NCBI GenBank assembly: GCA_035610365.1
Contig: CM069432.1
Location: 177,243,027 to 177,307,026 of the forward strand
From: Aquatica leii
Lineage: Eukaryota > Arthropoda > Insecta > Coleoptera > Lampyridae
DNA: 64,000 bases
Direction: 5' to 3'
This document shows positions 47,201 to 58,974 of this stretch, piece by piece (the first letter of the stretch is position 1; each line of letters begins with the position of its first letter). The notes under the pieces were generated by a model, which had not been told where the DNA came from, did not search any database, and worked only from the letters and a program-made list of their open reading frames with translations. Both the position numbers and the translations under genes were made by a program.

Positions 47201-47934
47201 AATGTATCCTAATCTGCAGTAGATTCTTTCCATTTAGTTGACGGGAGAATTACGCATGGAGTGAAGTTCATATCTAACGTGATGTTAATGGGAAAATGAG
47301 TTGAGTTAAGAGTATCTGAGATAGGATTCCAGGAGGCGTAGCTTGCGAGATTAGGAGATATAAGTGAAAGATCTATCATTGAAGGGCGTTCGTTGGGTCT
47401 AGTTATTTTAGTGGGCCGACCATCATTTAACACAATTAAGTTGGTGCTGTCTAGTGCGTCAACTAATATGTTTCCTTGTGCGTTATTTAGTACAGAACCA
47501 AAACGGTAATGATGCGCGTTAAAATCACCGCCGACAAATACCTTACCACTAAACTGAGAAAATAAGTTTTCCCAGTCTCGAGATGTTGCATTGATTTTTG
47601 GTGGTTTATAGATACACAAAACTGATAATTTTTGTTGTTCAAGATATACTGCACTTGCTTCTATGCCTTGGTTATAATTTTTAACAATTGTGATTTCATT
47701 GAATAATAGATTGTCAGCTACTAGGATTGCAACTCCTCCGTAGCCATCGATTCTGTCTGCACGGATATTGCTAAATCCTTTAATTTCAAACGATTCATTT
47801 TTAGAAAGCCAAGTTTCATTAAGTAAGATCACATCAATTTTATTAGTTTCAAGGAAGTTTAGTAAGTTTGGTTTATGTTTCAAAATGGATTGGCAATTCC
47901 ATTGGAGAATATTTAGAATATTTTTACTCGCCAT
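44254..47934 (-). pseudogene. ORF2: endonuclease, reverse transcriptase, RNase H; one stop
   Basis: A single frame of 1226 codons from ATG 47934, broken once by TAG at 47209-47211, after codon 241; Trp is likely the original residue. Codons 1-241 are the APE-type endonuclease (LQWNCQSI, LLNETWL, VGGDFNAHH, SMIDLSLISP). Downstream of the stop comes the reverse transcriptase, with LKGAYDSVDL and the YADD active site near codon 653. RNase H follows with all four acidic residues visible: YTDGSKT, YTAEAIAI, ISDSKSV and NEVVDQLAKES. A Cys/His cluster near the end (CSCDNFSVCDVNHIFFNC) may bind nucleic acid. ORF2 starts inside ORF1: ATGGCGAGTAA holds both the ORF2 start and the ORF1 stop, an 11-base overlap that suggests termination-reinitiation. 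Confidence 0.92.
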
Positions 47935-49225
47935 CGCAGTCTGAATCTAATAGATGTTTCAAAACTGTTTTAATTTCTTTTTGAGCTTGACTGTAAAACT
48001 CCGGAGTTAAGATATTTGGGTCAATGTTTTTCAAGATATTGTTTAATGTTGTTGTAAATTTGGTGGCAATATTTGCTTCTACTTTTTCTTTATAAGCGAT
48101 AAACTCGTCCCGATGGGGATTTGGTATAGCTGGTTGTGTCAAACATTTTTTTTTATCAGAAGAAGGTATAAATGGTAACTTATCTATAAAGGTAGGTGCT
48201 TGTTTAATGGTAGTAGGTGAGATAGCTTTACGTTTATTACTGCTGTTAGATTTATAGGGTGTGGGAATGTACCTTGGTTTTGGAGTTATACTACTTTTAT
48301 TTAGAGATTCTAAAGATGGAAAATCATCATTACTTAATACATCAAATCTATTTTTTATTGTTACTTTGGAATAAGAGGGGTTATTAGCTAAAATTTCTGC
48401 TTCTTTAAATGATATATTCTCGGTAGACATAATTTTTTTAATTTCTTGTTGTTGTTTATGTACTGGACACTCTCTCGAAAGTAAAGAATGGCTATAAACT
48501 TTACAGTGAATACAAAATTCGCTATTAATGCAATCTCCATCAATATTATGAGATTGGCCACATCTTTTACATAACGTTGTTGTCGCTTTGCATTGTTTAA
48601 TAGTATGTCCAAAGCGGAAGCAACCAAAACATTGCACAACAGGATAAATATAGGGTTCGACTGCAAACCTTACAAGATCTATTTTTACGTTATCTGGTAC
48701 ATAATTTCCTTCAAAAGTTACTACTATTATTTGCCTAGGAACTAAGATTGTTTCATTGTTTGCGTTTATTATTTTACGCTTCATTCTTTTAACTTCGATA
48801 GCTTTTCTATTACTAATTAAATTATTTAGTATGTATTCTTCTTCTAAGAAAGTATCTACTTGTCTAATTATGCCTTTTTTATGATTGAAGTATTTGGGAA
48901 TATATGCAACTAATTTGTTAGCTTTTATTACGTCATGATTAATAAGTGAGTTTGCACAATTATACGTTTTAAAGATGATTTTAACTTTAGCACGGCCGAC
49001 GGGTTTAATATCAAGTATGTCGTTTTTAAAGAATGAATTGTTAAACAGGCAATGACCTACACGGACAGGTGATAATCGGGTAGTGTTGTTATCAGCAGGT
49101 TCAACAATAACGTAAAACGGGCCGCCATCCGCAACTTTATACGTATTATCCAGATTATAATTAATAACCACTTTATTTGACTCATCAGGCGCAGGCGGCA
49201 TTTCGCCGCCCGAATTGTCTTGCAT
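47924..49225 (-). CDS. ORF1: Gag-like RNA-binding protein of the I element
   Basis: An intact 433-codon frame. The N-terminal half is a PRE/RRM-like region (GHCLFNNSFFKNDILDIKPV near residue 57). Three Cys/His knuckles follow near residues 199-253: CFGCFRFGHTIKQC (C-X2-C-X4-H-X4-C), CKRCGQSHNIDGDC, and CIHCKVYSHSLLSREC. The C-terminal third is polar and Ser/Pro/Lys rich. In the I-factor family ORF1 coats the element's RNA and is needed for transposition. Start chosen at the first ATG; the leader to the element's 5' end is about 120 bp. It could still be translated if transcribed. Confidence 0.88.
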   Translation of the reverse strand: MQDNSGGEMPPAPDESNKVVINYNLDNTYKVADGGPFYVIVEPADNNTTRLSPVRVGHCLFNNSFFKNDILDIKPVGRAKVKIIFKTYNCANSLINHDVIKANKLVAYIPKYFNHKKGIIRQVDTFLEEEYILNNLISNRKAIEVKRMKRKIINANNETILVPRQIIVVTFEGNYVPDNVKIDLVRFAVEPYIYPVVQCFGCFRFGHTIKQCKATTTLCKRCGQSHNIDGDCINSEFCIHCKVYSHSLLSRECPVHKQQQEIKKIMSTENISFKEAEILANNPSYSKVTIKNRFDVLSNDDFPSLESLNKSSITPKPRYIPTPYKSNSSNKRKAISPTTIKQAPTFIDKLPFIPSSDKKKCLTQPAIPNPHRDEFIAYKEKVEANIATKFTTTLNNILKNIDPNILTPEFYSQAQKEIKTVLKHLLDSDCDGE

Positions 49226-49678
49226 TATAATTAAACAAACTTCTATAGTTTGAACAAATGTAAACTAAATTCAATAAATACCTGTTTAAGTAATCACAGA
49301 ACACCAACGATCGACACTTCGCGTTAAACGTTGAAATTCGAATCTATTAAAGATAGAAATACTTTTAATTCAACTTTATAAACACTTATAAACACCAAAA
49401 AACTAATAAATTTTAAACTGTATGTCATTAAATCAGGTTTCTATTTACACCACAGTGGCGCTGCGATCTTAATTGAGATCAGATTACCTATACAAAATCG
49501 TTTATTAATAGAAATCCATTCGTTGGTTCAAAATTGTTCATTATATAGGTCATTAACGATCTATTTCTGATTATGCGTTAATATTTCTATTAACAGACAA
49601 TCGACGGAAAAATTAAGTAAACTGATTTGATAGATTATATCTAGAAATTTATATATAAGTAATAATATATATATAAAA

Positions 49679-50110
49679 TAACTGCAAATAGCTATAACGG
49701 CGGTAAACGTTGAAACTTGATTTTACACCCGCGTAATTTAAAACGGTTTTGAAAAAAACTTCAAAATAAAACCACAACGTAAAGAACATTAGCGATAAAG
49801 CAATGTCAATGCAATTTCGCAACCAGAGTGAACTACTGGACAGCCGTTTTGCTTTTTGAGAATCATCAGCACTACGAGATACACAATAATGAAATTCCCA
49901 CAATTGCATTTACAAACTTAGCTTTATAATAATGTATGAAACCCGTAACTATAGTATAAGTTACTTAGTACAAAAGATATCTGTAAATAGGTATAACGGC
50001 GGTAAACGTTGAACGTTGATTTTACACTCGCGTAATTCAAATAGTGTTGAATAAAACTGCGAGATAAAACAACAACAGAAAAGACATTGGGAGTAAGGCA
50101 ATGCTGTTTA
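49679..50110. repeat. Two direct repeats of about 140 bp, spaced about 300 bp
   Basis: Copies at about 49679-49820 and 49977-50110 share GCTATAACGGCGGTAAACGT (first copy; GTATAACGG in the second), GATTTTACACYCGCGTAATT and AAAGCAATG-like blocks. The minus-strand frames at 49649-49909 and 49924-50184 both end in a YASVKSTFNVYRRYTYLQ-like string because of this repeat, not because they are genes. They lie just downstream (minus sense) of the LOA/R1-like relic and may be its duplicated 3' region. The TTTCAACGTTTA string also occurs at the 5' end of the neighbouring I element. Confidence 0.5.
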
Positions 50111-50207
50111 TGTTGTATCATACATGAATATAACGCTATAGTTTGCCAATGCAATTGTAGAATTTTTTTTAAAATTTGATTCAAGATGTGGTTCGTCTAG
50201 CGATTTA

Positions 50208-52312
50208 TTACTCTTTCGGCAGTTCTGCTTTGTCAATAAAGTTCAGAAGCTTGATACAAGTGGTTTTTTTCAACTCATTATCGGTTAGTTTTGGTAAGTA
50301 GAGAATTGTCGTGCTTTGCATTTGATATGCTTTGCATTTACACAGCAGTTGTTGCGAAGTCTCGTCGTCCTCCAAGCATCCGTGGCATAAACTGCTACTT
50401 TTTAATCTCATTTTATGCATATGTTTGTTGAGACCACAGTGTTATTAGTCTTGTGAGTTTCCGTAAGATTTGTAGACTTATGCTTGATAGTGCATTTTAA
50501 GTGTTTGATTGTGGCTCCGTAATAAAGAGTTTTGTGTGTCTCGTCCCAGTTTTTCCATAGTTTTTTATGCTCCGCTGCAAGTTCGCTGCAAATTGTTTTT
50601 TTTTCGCTCTTGTAAGCAATTTCGAAAACAGGTTCAGGTCCGATATATTTCCCTCTTGTCCCGTTTTTAACTAGTGCGTCCGCTATAATTAGTTTGGATG
50701 TTATTAGTAGCGATTTTAGCGCCAGTAGTGTTATTTGACTATCAGACATCGATATCGGACCATCAGCGTTTGATTTCGAGTCGATAATATTCCTGATACA
50801 CCTATCAATAGCAGCAACTTTAGCTTGAAAATCGGGTGCATATTTACCTAAGGTCAGCAAAAATTGCTTTCCATGGTGACTGTCTCTATATATTCTTGCA
50901 CCGGTGTTGTTGCAATTTTTGGCTACATCTGTGTACTAGATAATTTCTTTTACCGCGTTCGGATAAAGGGTTTTTGTCCACTCGTCTCGTGACGGTATTA
51001 TCACTTTAAATTTCTTTATACAAGCGCACCGTATGTGATGATGGGTCTTGTTATCACAGTATATAACCATTTGGTCATTGTGGGTTTTAATTCCCATGTG
51101 TGCCCGACCATGTGTTTAGTGCATTAAGAACCTTAAAGGCCTTCGTTGTGACTTTTTCTAGATGAGCGTTGGAGGTCAGTTTAGTATCAAGAGTGAGTCT
51201 CAGATATTTAATTCTGTACATCGCATATACTCTTATGTCATCCATTTTCTTAGTAAACAAAACGATTACTGTTTTGGTTAGTCCGATTCATGAGCATTGG
51301 GTTTGCCCAGTTTCGGACTAAAAGCGTGATTCTTTTTCCCTTAATTGCCTTTGCAATTGAAGTAAAGGTAGTATTGTCAATTGTTCTTTTCATGTCTAGA
51401 AAAGCACCCAATGCAATATTATTGTATCGGATTGCATGTTCGCATCTGCTTACTAGTTGTCGAGAAGTTTTTATTTTATCACTTTGCTCGCTTTTGGACT
51501 AGCAACCGTAAGGTCAATAACTTTACCGTGCAACAGGATTATAAACGCATCTCTGTTATTTATTATGTTTAGAATTTTAGAATCAATTCTAAAAAATTTT
51601 TACCTCTTGGATTTGTGTTCCCTCACAAGGTGTAGTGTGCATTGGCGTCGCATCCAAGAATCAGCGGTTTGTTGGTTCTAAAGTTGATCAGCCGTTGAAC
51701 TTCCTCCGGCGGTGATGGTCCTGTCTGATCGTAGGAAAAGTAACCGGATCTGATAATAAACTTCCTTTGGATGCCTTCCTCAACTACAAGTATTTTAGAT
51801 GCCACTAGGTCTCTAAAACATGGCATTATGCACAAATTGAGTTGCAACCAGTCATTTATCTGGACAGTTCAACTTTTTTATTGTTCTTTTGTGAATCCAT
51901 GACTCCTGGACAAGAGCAACATCAATATCGTGTGTCACGATGTAAGCACTGAGGGCAACTGAGGCTGCCCTGCAGTGATGTATATTTATCTTAACAACTT
52001 TAAACATTAGATTTGCCGTCAGTACGTTTTTTTCCGGCTCTGGATTTATATCCATTGCCTCGTGGATATAACTTATAGCATTTGGTTATTGGGTTTTCGG
52101 AATCAGCTAGCGCCCGAAGAGTGATCCTTAAAAATCCGACGTGCAACTGGTCGGTTAATGCTTCCACCTTTTCCCAAGACTCCTTCTCCATAAACAGCGC
52201 CTAACAGGTTTAGTGTTAACCACCCGCCACGTTTCGGTACGTACTGATGTTTTTTTGTACCGATATTCTTTTTGGTGGAGTGGCTGGTTTTAGTACTATT
52301 TCCGGTATCCAA
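50208..52312 (-). pseudogene. LOA/R1-like non-LTR retrotransposon, decayed ORF2
   Basis: Minus-strand pieces in the right order: endonuclease start (VVKINIHHCRAASVALSAYI, VALVQESWIHK, about 52020-51860), PLILGCDANAHYTL (about 51660-51625), VIDLTVASPKASK (about 51530-51490); reverse transcriptase (GAFLDMKRTIDNTTFTSIAK near 51395-51335, LKYLRLTLDTKLTSNAHLEK near 51220-51160, TRPIITYGALV near 51040); RNase H (YTDVAKNCNNTGARIYRDSH near 50935-50880, GKYAPDFQAKVAAID, SKLIIADALVKNGTRGKYIG near 50705-50645); and a Cys-rich tail (CHGCLEDDETSQQLLCKC near 50390-50335). The YADD region and the segment linking endonuclease to RT are missing, so there were internal deletions besides many frameshifts. An RNase H favours LOA/I-group placement. 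Confidence 0.75.
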
Positions 52313-53250
52313 GTGATAACCTTTTTTAGTGCAGAAAGGTTTTTGAGTTAAATAATCTCAGGTTCCCTATCCTCCTTGATTTTTGATTTGTGAGTTATCA
52401 GGCGAAAACAAATATAAAAAACGGCAGTAAATTTAATAGTAGATTAGTATTGATTTTTTGGGTAAAGTGGTAATTGTTTCTTTTTACCAAGGTTTAGACC
52501 CTTAGCAAATAAAAGTTCTTTTTCGCATTAGCCCTCAAGACAAAGGTAACGGTCATTGGATTCAAGAAGTCCCATCAGAAATCCAAAAATTCCTTTTAGC
52601 ATTACGTCGCGTTTACGTCGCCTGGAATACGTTTAGGGTAAATGACCATATCCGTGTTATGCGTTAATTTAATTGTCAAAAGTTTGTTATCATTAGAACT
52701 TGTAAAAGTGAAATACAGTGCGGCCATTGTGCTGAAAAGCACGAAACCAAGACCCTACCACGGAGCCAAACCTTTCATTCGCAAAGTGCGCTCGTTTTCG
52801 CCATCAAGGTAAAATCATTAAACACAGAACCTCATCCAATACCTGCTCAACATATATACAACGGCTCGAGGTCAAAATGGAAAACACTAATTATGGACAA
52901 CAAGGACACTAAATTAACTTTGATGTTTACGCAAGTGAATCTTCGCAATTCACGAATTGCGACTTTTAAAGCTATGAGTTTCTCTTCCGACAATGACATA
53001 CGTGTATAGTTCTGATTTAGGACACAAGCTCGCTGGTGCGACTGAACTCTTCAACAAGATTTCCGCATCCTCTTCTATGCGGTACTACTTGCCTAGTGTT
53101 TTCAATGGTTTGTAGCTCGTCGAAGAGTTTCACATATGTCCCACGTGTACAGAGAAAAAGAAAATCACCGTGCGCAGTGTTCAGATAGGCACAAAAGGCT
53201 ATATATAACAAGGTTTGTCTGGTGCCCCGAGGTTGAAACCAGTGACGACT
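52313..53250 (-). other. Possible 5' part of the LOA/R1-like relic
   Basis: GC content is higher than in the surroundings, continuing that of the relic. The minus strand near 53250 begins ATCAGTCGTCACTGGTTTCA, which resembles non-LTR 5' ends. No ORF1 motif (zinc knuckles) could be found, and frames such as 53017-53211 are short. Placement as leader plus ORF1 remains is by position. Confidence 0.35.
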
Positions 53251-53636
53251 GATCTTCTATCTAGTTACGCAAACATAAAATTATATTTTTAATTGTATTA
53301 AATGTCGGATTAGAAATGACTATTACGACAACTAAACGTTAAATACTGCAAGTTTTTGTTGAATTAGTCCTGCTTTTGCAAACTATTTGTTTACTAAAGA
53401 TATGCGGTAGCGTAAAAAAAGACTTTTAACTTGACTTTTTTCAATTTTGTAGTAATTTAATAGATTTAAAATGATCTTAAATAAACTTCAGCATCTCATA
53501 CAAAAAATTTTTTGTGTGTGACAAAAAATTTTATATGTATAATTCTTCAATGTAACAATAATTCGATTTTACTTATTTTCAAATAAAACGTTATGAATTT
53601 CAGTTCTGCAAATAATCGAATCTTGAAATTCTTCGT
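53251..53636. other. AT-rich gap, nothing recognised
   Basis: Only AT-rich sequence before the TTAA element. Confidence 0.45.
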
Positions 53637-53640
53637 TTAA

Positions 53641-54150
53641 GGCTGGGGAATTTCCTTCTTACGCACGGTTTACTTTGTCGATGTCGCTGCGTGTGCGCAT
53701 TGCAATTTAAATTGTTTTCGTTTTCAAAAAGATAAATGAACGCAAACATGCCTTAAACTTTTAATAATAGACAACACTGTTTGAATTATACCGCCATTTT
53801 TATTCTCGTAAGCAACGAGAGCGTAAACTAATTTCAGGAACAACTCGCTTTTTTGAAATTCAATACGCTTCTACTTTGGCAAATCATTAGTATAAACCCT
53901 TATATACGGTATGATGGTAATTGTAAGTCGATTAAACCTATATGTCATCTTGAAAAAAATGATTTCTTTCGCTCTATTTTGGTAATTTTTTTTTGTATTT
54001 CTAGTCATCAAATTTATATGACAAATGCATCATTCTATACCTTGGTTCATCTTCTACATGTGGTGTAAGTTGTACGGTATAATGTTAAGTACTTTAGTAG
54101 TTGTTCTGGAAGTTAGGAGTGCCTATTAATTTGTATTACATTCCCCAGCC
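53641..54150. mobile_element. piggyBac-type MITE, 510 bp, TTAA ends
   Basis: The ends are GGCTGGGGAAT and its exact inverse ATTCCCCAGCC. Each is flanked by TTAA (53637-53640 and 54151-54154), the fixed target of piggyBac-type transposons. No transposase frame is inside; the 71-codon frame at 53853-54068 has no such motif. Confidence 0.75.
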
Positions 54151-54154
54151 TTAA

Positions 54155-55398
54155 TACAATTTTCATAACCTTTTAAAAACTTTACAACATATTTATGCAT
54201 TTGCTTTAGATGAAACATTTTTATTGCATAATTTATGAATTCGTTTAATCTAAATCACTTGATAAACTATTTAACAAAATTTTAATCTTTTAAAATGCCG
54301 GAACAAAAAAAATAACTACTTAGAACGCCACATTCTATACAAATTCTAACTCAAATTTTGCATAAATTACAACATTTTATTGCTCGACCAGAGACTACAA
54401 GTGCGTAAAAACTGTCAAAAACGATTTACAAAAGCGAAAAATCAAAATTTATACGGCCTTGAAGTGGACTACCGCACTTTGGAACGCAAAAAACAGGTTT
54501 TTTTCGTTTACGACTTAAAAGTTGGCTTTAAAAAAACTGGAAAAATCTTTTTCGAGGCATTATTAATAAAATCGAGTATCGAGATGTGTGTTCAAACTCA
54601 GGTATACATAATATAAAAATAGATAGTACATATAATATTTATACTTGTCTATAGAAAATTTAGCGTTTTAATAGTTCTGCAATACAATAACATCAGGAAT
54701 ATAGGCTTAACATTAATTATTATTCGTAGACAAACTTTACCAAACAATTTAAATTTTGTCGCACTTAAGCATTTGTTACATTTTGATTTTTTCCATTTAA
54801 AATAGATATGTATATAAGACTTTTACTACTTTTTACTTAACTTTTAGTATTGTTACGACTGTAAACATGACTAATGCTAAGTAATACATATTTTATAATC
54901 TGAAACCGCAAACACGAAAATAGATTGTTTAGAAAAAATTATTGTGACAAACGTATAATTGATAAGTTCAATATGTTACTATAGCGTAAAAACCAAATGG
55001 TGAAAAAACGGAAGTTGCTATAATAAAACTAAGTGAATAATACACTTTGATAATAATTTTTGTACTTTTTATTATACTGTTATTTGGTGTTTTGTTTTTT
55101 TTTAGTAATTAGCTAATTTATTTTAATTGGATGAGTCTAAATAAAGCATCAAATCTTTTTTTTATTTTTTCTTCTTACAATGATCATATTTTAAATATTT
55201 GTTTATTATAATCAGATATATTAAAACAACATAAATATGTAAAATTGGTTTGTTACGTAAACAAGGTAAGTTCAGTTAATCAAATTCGAATAGACTAATC
55301 ACACTTTGTGTAAGATCATCAATTGTCATATAAAAATCTTAAAACTTGAATTACAAAAATGACGTATTTAAAAAATTAAAAATCAATATCAACTAATT
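54155..55398. other. AT-rich DNA, nothing recognised
   Basis: A Lys-rich 78-codon frame at 54380-54616 is not recognised and is probably chance. Confidence 0.45.
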
Positions 55399-56060
55399 AT
55401 GGCAAATGAACATAAAAAATACGCGAACGATACAGTTCTAACAGCGGGAAACGAACAATATTTACAAACACTGATCAACTGCGTCAACAAATGTAGTAAT
55501 CGATTTGGGTTATATATAAACAACCAAAAAACTAAAATTATGGTTATCAGTAAAAATGAAGACGTGCTAACTAACATTATCATCAACAGAAATCAATTAT
55601 AACAAGTCGAAAAGTACAAACAACTGGGCTGTATAAAAAAATTAAAAATGGAATCATAGTGTAGAAACTAAAAATTAAATACAGAAAGCTAGAGCAAACT
55701 GTCTTTTTTTGTATTGAATAGAAGCATAAACGCTTACCCAAGCAATAGTTAAGAAAATTAAAACTTTTGAAATGTGGATATACCGACGTATTCTTAAAAT
55801 TCATTAAGTTGAAAGAGATTGCAATGAAACCGTTCAAAAAATGGAAGACAGAGAAATGATAACACAATCAAGAAAAGAAAAATAGAATATCTGGAAAATG
55901 TAATGGTGCGAAAAAATAAAACTTGTTTCAATTAATCATAAAAGATAAAATACGAGAAAAAAAACGCTAGAAGCAAACGGATATTGTGCCTTAAAAATCT
56001 ACGCATTCGGTACGGAAAAAGTGCAATATTTCTATTCTACGGTATCTAAAATAGTAATAG
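55399..56060 (+). pseudogene. RTE-like reverse transcriptase relic
   Basis: The frame 55399-55602 reads KYANDTVLTAGNEQYLQTLI then NNQKTKIMVISKNEDVL. The first part is the (F/Y)ADD active-site region with Asp changed to Asn, and the second is the typical KTK.MVIS follow-up of RTE/BovB-type enzymes. After several frame changes come QVEKYKQLGCI (near 55605), KTFEMWIYRRILKIH (near 55757-55798) and CLKNLRIRYGKSAIFLFYG (near 55990-56040), all in the order seen at the end of RTE proteins. Without the second Asp this enzyme would be inactive anyway. Confidence 0.7.
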
Positions 56061-57902
56061 TCTTGACCGTAGCCAACCTTTGTCGAAAGACGGCGCTATA
56101 AGAAAAAGATGCATTTGAATCCAACGTATTTGATACTTTAAATCGCAAAGAAATAGAATTATTATATAATATAAAAGCGATTTTTAATTAAAAATGCAGG
56201 ATCTATTAAATGACAAACTGACATTCTGTCTAATCACTCATTTCAAAAATGTGGCAATAATATCAATATATTTGTATTTTAGTTTATTCTAATGCCGGTA
56301 ATAGAACCCATTCTACCATGATAGCTTTTCGTTTGTATTTTTCCTAAAAAAAACTTTAATAACGTAATATCTGCAGTAATTTTTTATTTCATAGATAGTC
56401 ATAAGCATTTATTTTTCCCAAAACTTTAAAAACAGTTGAGTTTGGTAATATTTCAACTACAGAAGTTGGTATTTTTTTAGATAATTTTATTTTTTTACTT
56501 ATTTTATTTAAAAAAAAAAGCTAAACATTTTTATAAGATATGATTTTAATATATTGAAGAATGGTCTGTTATCTGCAAAAGATGAAGTAATTGCGTTGAA
56601 ATCGTTACAAAAATAGATTTTGCTCGACTAAAAACTCAGTGGGAAGAGATTGGTTCTTTTACACACAAAAATTCGCTCTTTGAAACCATTAAAAAAAACG
56701 ATAATACAAGTCAGTTTAGGTAATGGGCGCCAGACAAAGAGGATGCATCATTATTTATTTACCATCCATCCTTTGTTAACCAGAAACCACGCTGTCGGTT
56801 GAATGTACTTTTGGAATATATAAGTCGCTCAATTTGTAATGCTAAAACACATCACAAAAGGTCGATTCATTAAAAGCTTCGTTACAGTTTGAAACTCTGA
56901 CATTTATTATAGCATTAAAAACTTTTTGCAAAATTACAAAAAAATAAGCATAAGTAAATTGCAAATAAAATTTAAAACAAAAAAATATATAAAATTTAAT
57001 ACAAAAAAATTAATTAATTACTTAAGGTACAAAATTATAAAATTTAAATGAAACGCAAACTACTTAATTTCTAAGTTAATCTAGATAATAATACAAAAAA
57101 AAATATTAACGCATTTAACGCCAAATAAAAAGAAACAAGGAACAATAATAAATAAAAAAACAATAGTATCAAATAATAGTATCATAATAGTATCACAATA
57201 AGTCAAACAAGGATACAGCTAGGAAGCGTGACGCAGTCAAAATCACATACAAGAGAATTAAGTACCAAAATGTTCCCAAGCAATAAAATAAACTCAACAA
57301 AAATAACCAATAAATTATTAATCTATTAGGACTTTTAAACAAACTATTGTTTCTTAAAAGTAATTAAATCTGAAAGAATAAAAAAATTAATAAACCAAAA
57401 CTGTTCGTTTAGGTGCCGATAAAAATAAATACAATTCATAGTTTCTAAAAAACTTAAAATTCAAACGTATTTAAAATATTAATAATTTGATATACGTCAA
57501 TGAACTTCCACAAGTACAACACAAAACAATAAGTTCAAATAAAACAAAAGCTTATTAAAATTGAAAATAATAAAGAAGATTTAAAATTTGTTAAAGGAAC
57601 TCAATAAATGACAAATAAAAACGGTTACACACCCCTTACTAGAAGAGTGATTTCTCAAGTGACTGTCATAAGAGTAAACCTAAAATAAAAATAAAGCGAA
57701 ACCATAATCGTAAATACGAAGAATCTTCAGAAACGAAAAAAACAATACAGAATCAACATCAAAACTACGATGTATTGATAAATACGGTAAAGCGATAAAA
57801 TGTTAAAAACGTTTAAAACGGTGAGCGTCAAATCCGGTAACAAACGAAAAACATCAAAATCGGTAAAAGGCAACAAGTTGAAAATTTGAGAAATTGTTAG
57901 GC

Positions 57903-58268
57903 TCAACACGATACACTGGACAATAATAAGGGAAAAAAATGCAACCATACCAAGGATGCATAATCGGTAACGATAGTAAACTTTGAACCCTCTAGATACG
58001 GGCGTAATTTCTCTATAAACCAAAGAAAAACAAAACATTTTTTTTTGGTAGTAAAATACATTTTTTCACATTTAGTTAGTGAGAGACTATTGTGCCAAAT
58101 AATATGTTCTTCTCCATCAATGACTTGAGTAAGAACAGAACCAATACCAAAAGCGTCAATTTGAACAGTAAAAGGTACAGAAAAATGAAGACAAGTTAAA
58201 ATAGGACAACAACAATTTTTAATGACTTGAAAGGCTTCGTTGCAGTTTGGAGTTTGTTTAAATTTTAT
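57903..58268 (-). pseudogene. Ty3/gypsy RNase H fragment, open for 121 codons
   Basis: An open minus-strand frame from 58268 to TGA 57903-57905, without an early ATG. It reads NEAFQVIKNCCCPILTCLHF, then VPFTVQIDAFGIGSVLTQVI, then DGEEHII, then KLRPYLEGSKFTIVTDYASL VWL. This is the RNase H domain of a Ty3/gypsy pol: QIDA holds the first catalytic Asp and TDYASL is the usual late block. Clearly diverged from the RNase H of the element at 18625-25225, so it is a different family. Reverse transcriptase and integrase are absent around it on this strand. The 103-codon ATG frame at 57727-58038 is a shadow of it. Confidence 0.75.
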
Positions 58269-58974
58269 TTAAAATTTTTTTTTCTTATATACCAAAACCA
58301 TTAATACGTCTAACCTCGGCAAGACAAAAACGATACGTTAATTGTTCAGTTATCTTCTAGCTTTTGTCAACTAGAAAGCAAGCTGTCGATGTCGGTTGGA
58401 TGCACCTTTGAAACCCTTAAAGTACGTAAGTCGCTCAATCTGTAATGCTAAAACACAGCGCAAAAAATCGATTGATTAAAAGCTTTGTTACAGTTTAAAA
58501 TTCTGAAATTTATTATAGCAATAAAAACTTATTGCAAAATTAAAAAAAGTAAACAAAACAAACGTACAAAAAATATTTAAAACTTGATATAAAAAAATAT
58601 TTAATTAGATAAGATGAGATAGTACAGTAATTTTTAAGTAATTTAGATAAGATCAAAAAAATCATTAACGCATTTAACGCAAAATAAGTAAAATTTGAAG
58701 TCAAATTGGAAAGGCCTTTGTGTGCATATTAATCTAAGATTTGTTATAACAACAAGATAATATAATAAAACAACCTTAATCCTAAGTTAAGTATAAATTA
58801 TCGTAAAAGAATAAATTATCAAACTATAAATAGCATTAAACTTATAATTGGTAAAACCAAACCTTTTAAAATTATTACATTTTACTCGAATAAAAGCAAA
58901 TTTATATATGCTTAAAACAAAAAATTATAAATATATTATTAATAGTCCAACAACGTGCTCGAGTTAACGATGTT

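Larger units (their letters stand above)
44184..49345 (-). mobile_element. Full-length I-clade non-LTR retrotransposon
   Basis: On the minus strand: 5' end near 49345, about 120 bp of leader, ORF1 (49225-47924), ORF2 (47934-44254), a short 3' UTR and an A-run of 13 (44184-44196). A perfect 10-bp duplication ATTAAAGATA flanks it (44174-44183 and 49346-49355), as expected for target-primed reverse transcription. ORF2 has endonuclease, reverse transcriptase and RNase H, and ORF1 has three zinc knuckles, the layout of the I factor group. Only one internal stop is seen in over 5 kb, so the insertion is rather young. The tail is a plain A-run rather than the TAA repeats of Drosophila I. Confidence 0.9.

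Noticed and set aside
49649..50184. Two minus-strand frames with similar ends, as if paralogous genes
   Set aside because: The similarity comes from a 140-bp direct DNA repeat; there is no motif, and third positions show no coding bias that I can see.
57727..58038. 103-codon hydrophobic frame that looks like a membrane protein
   Set aside because: It is a shadow of the gypsy RNase H frame at 57903-58268 on the same strand; the other frame has the conserved motifs.
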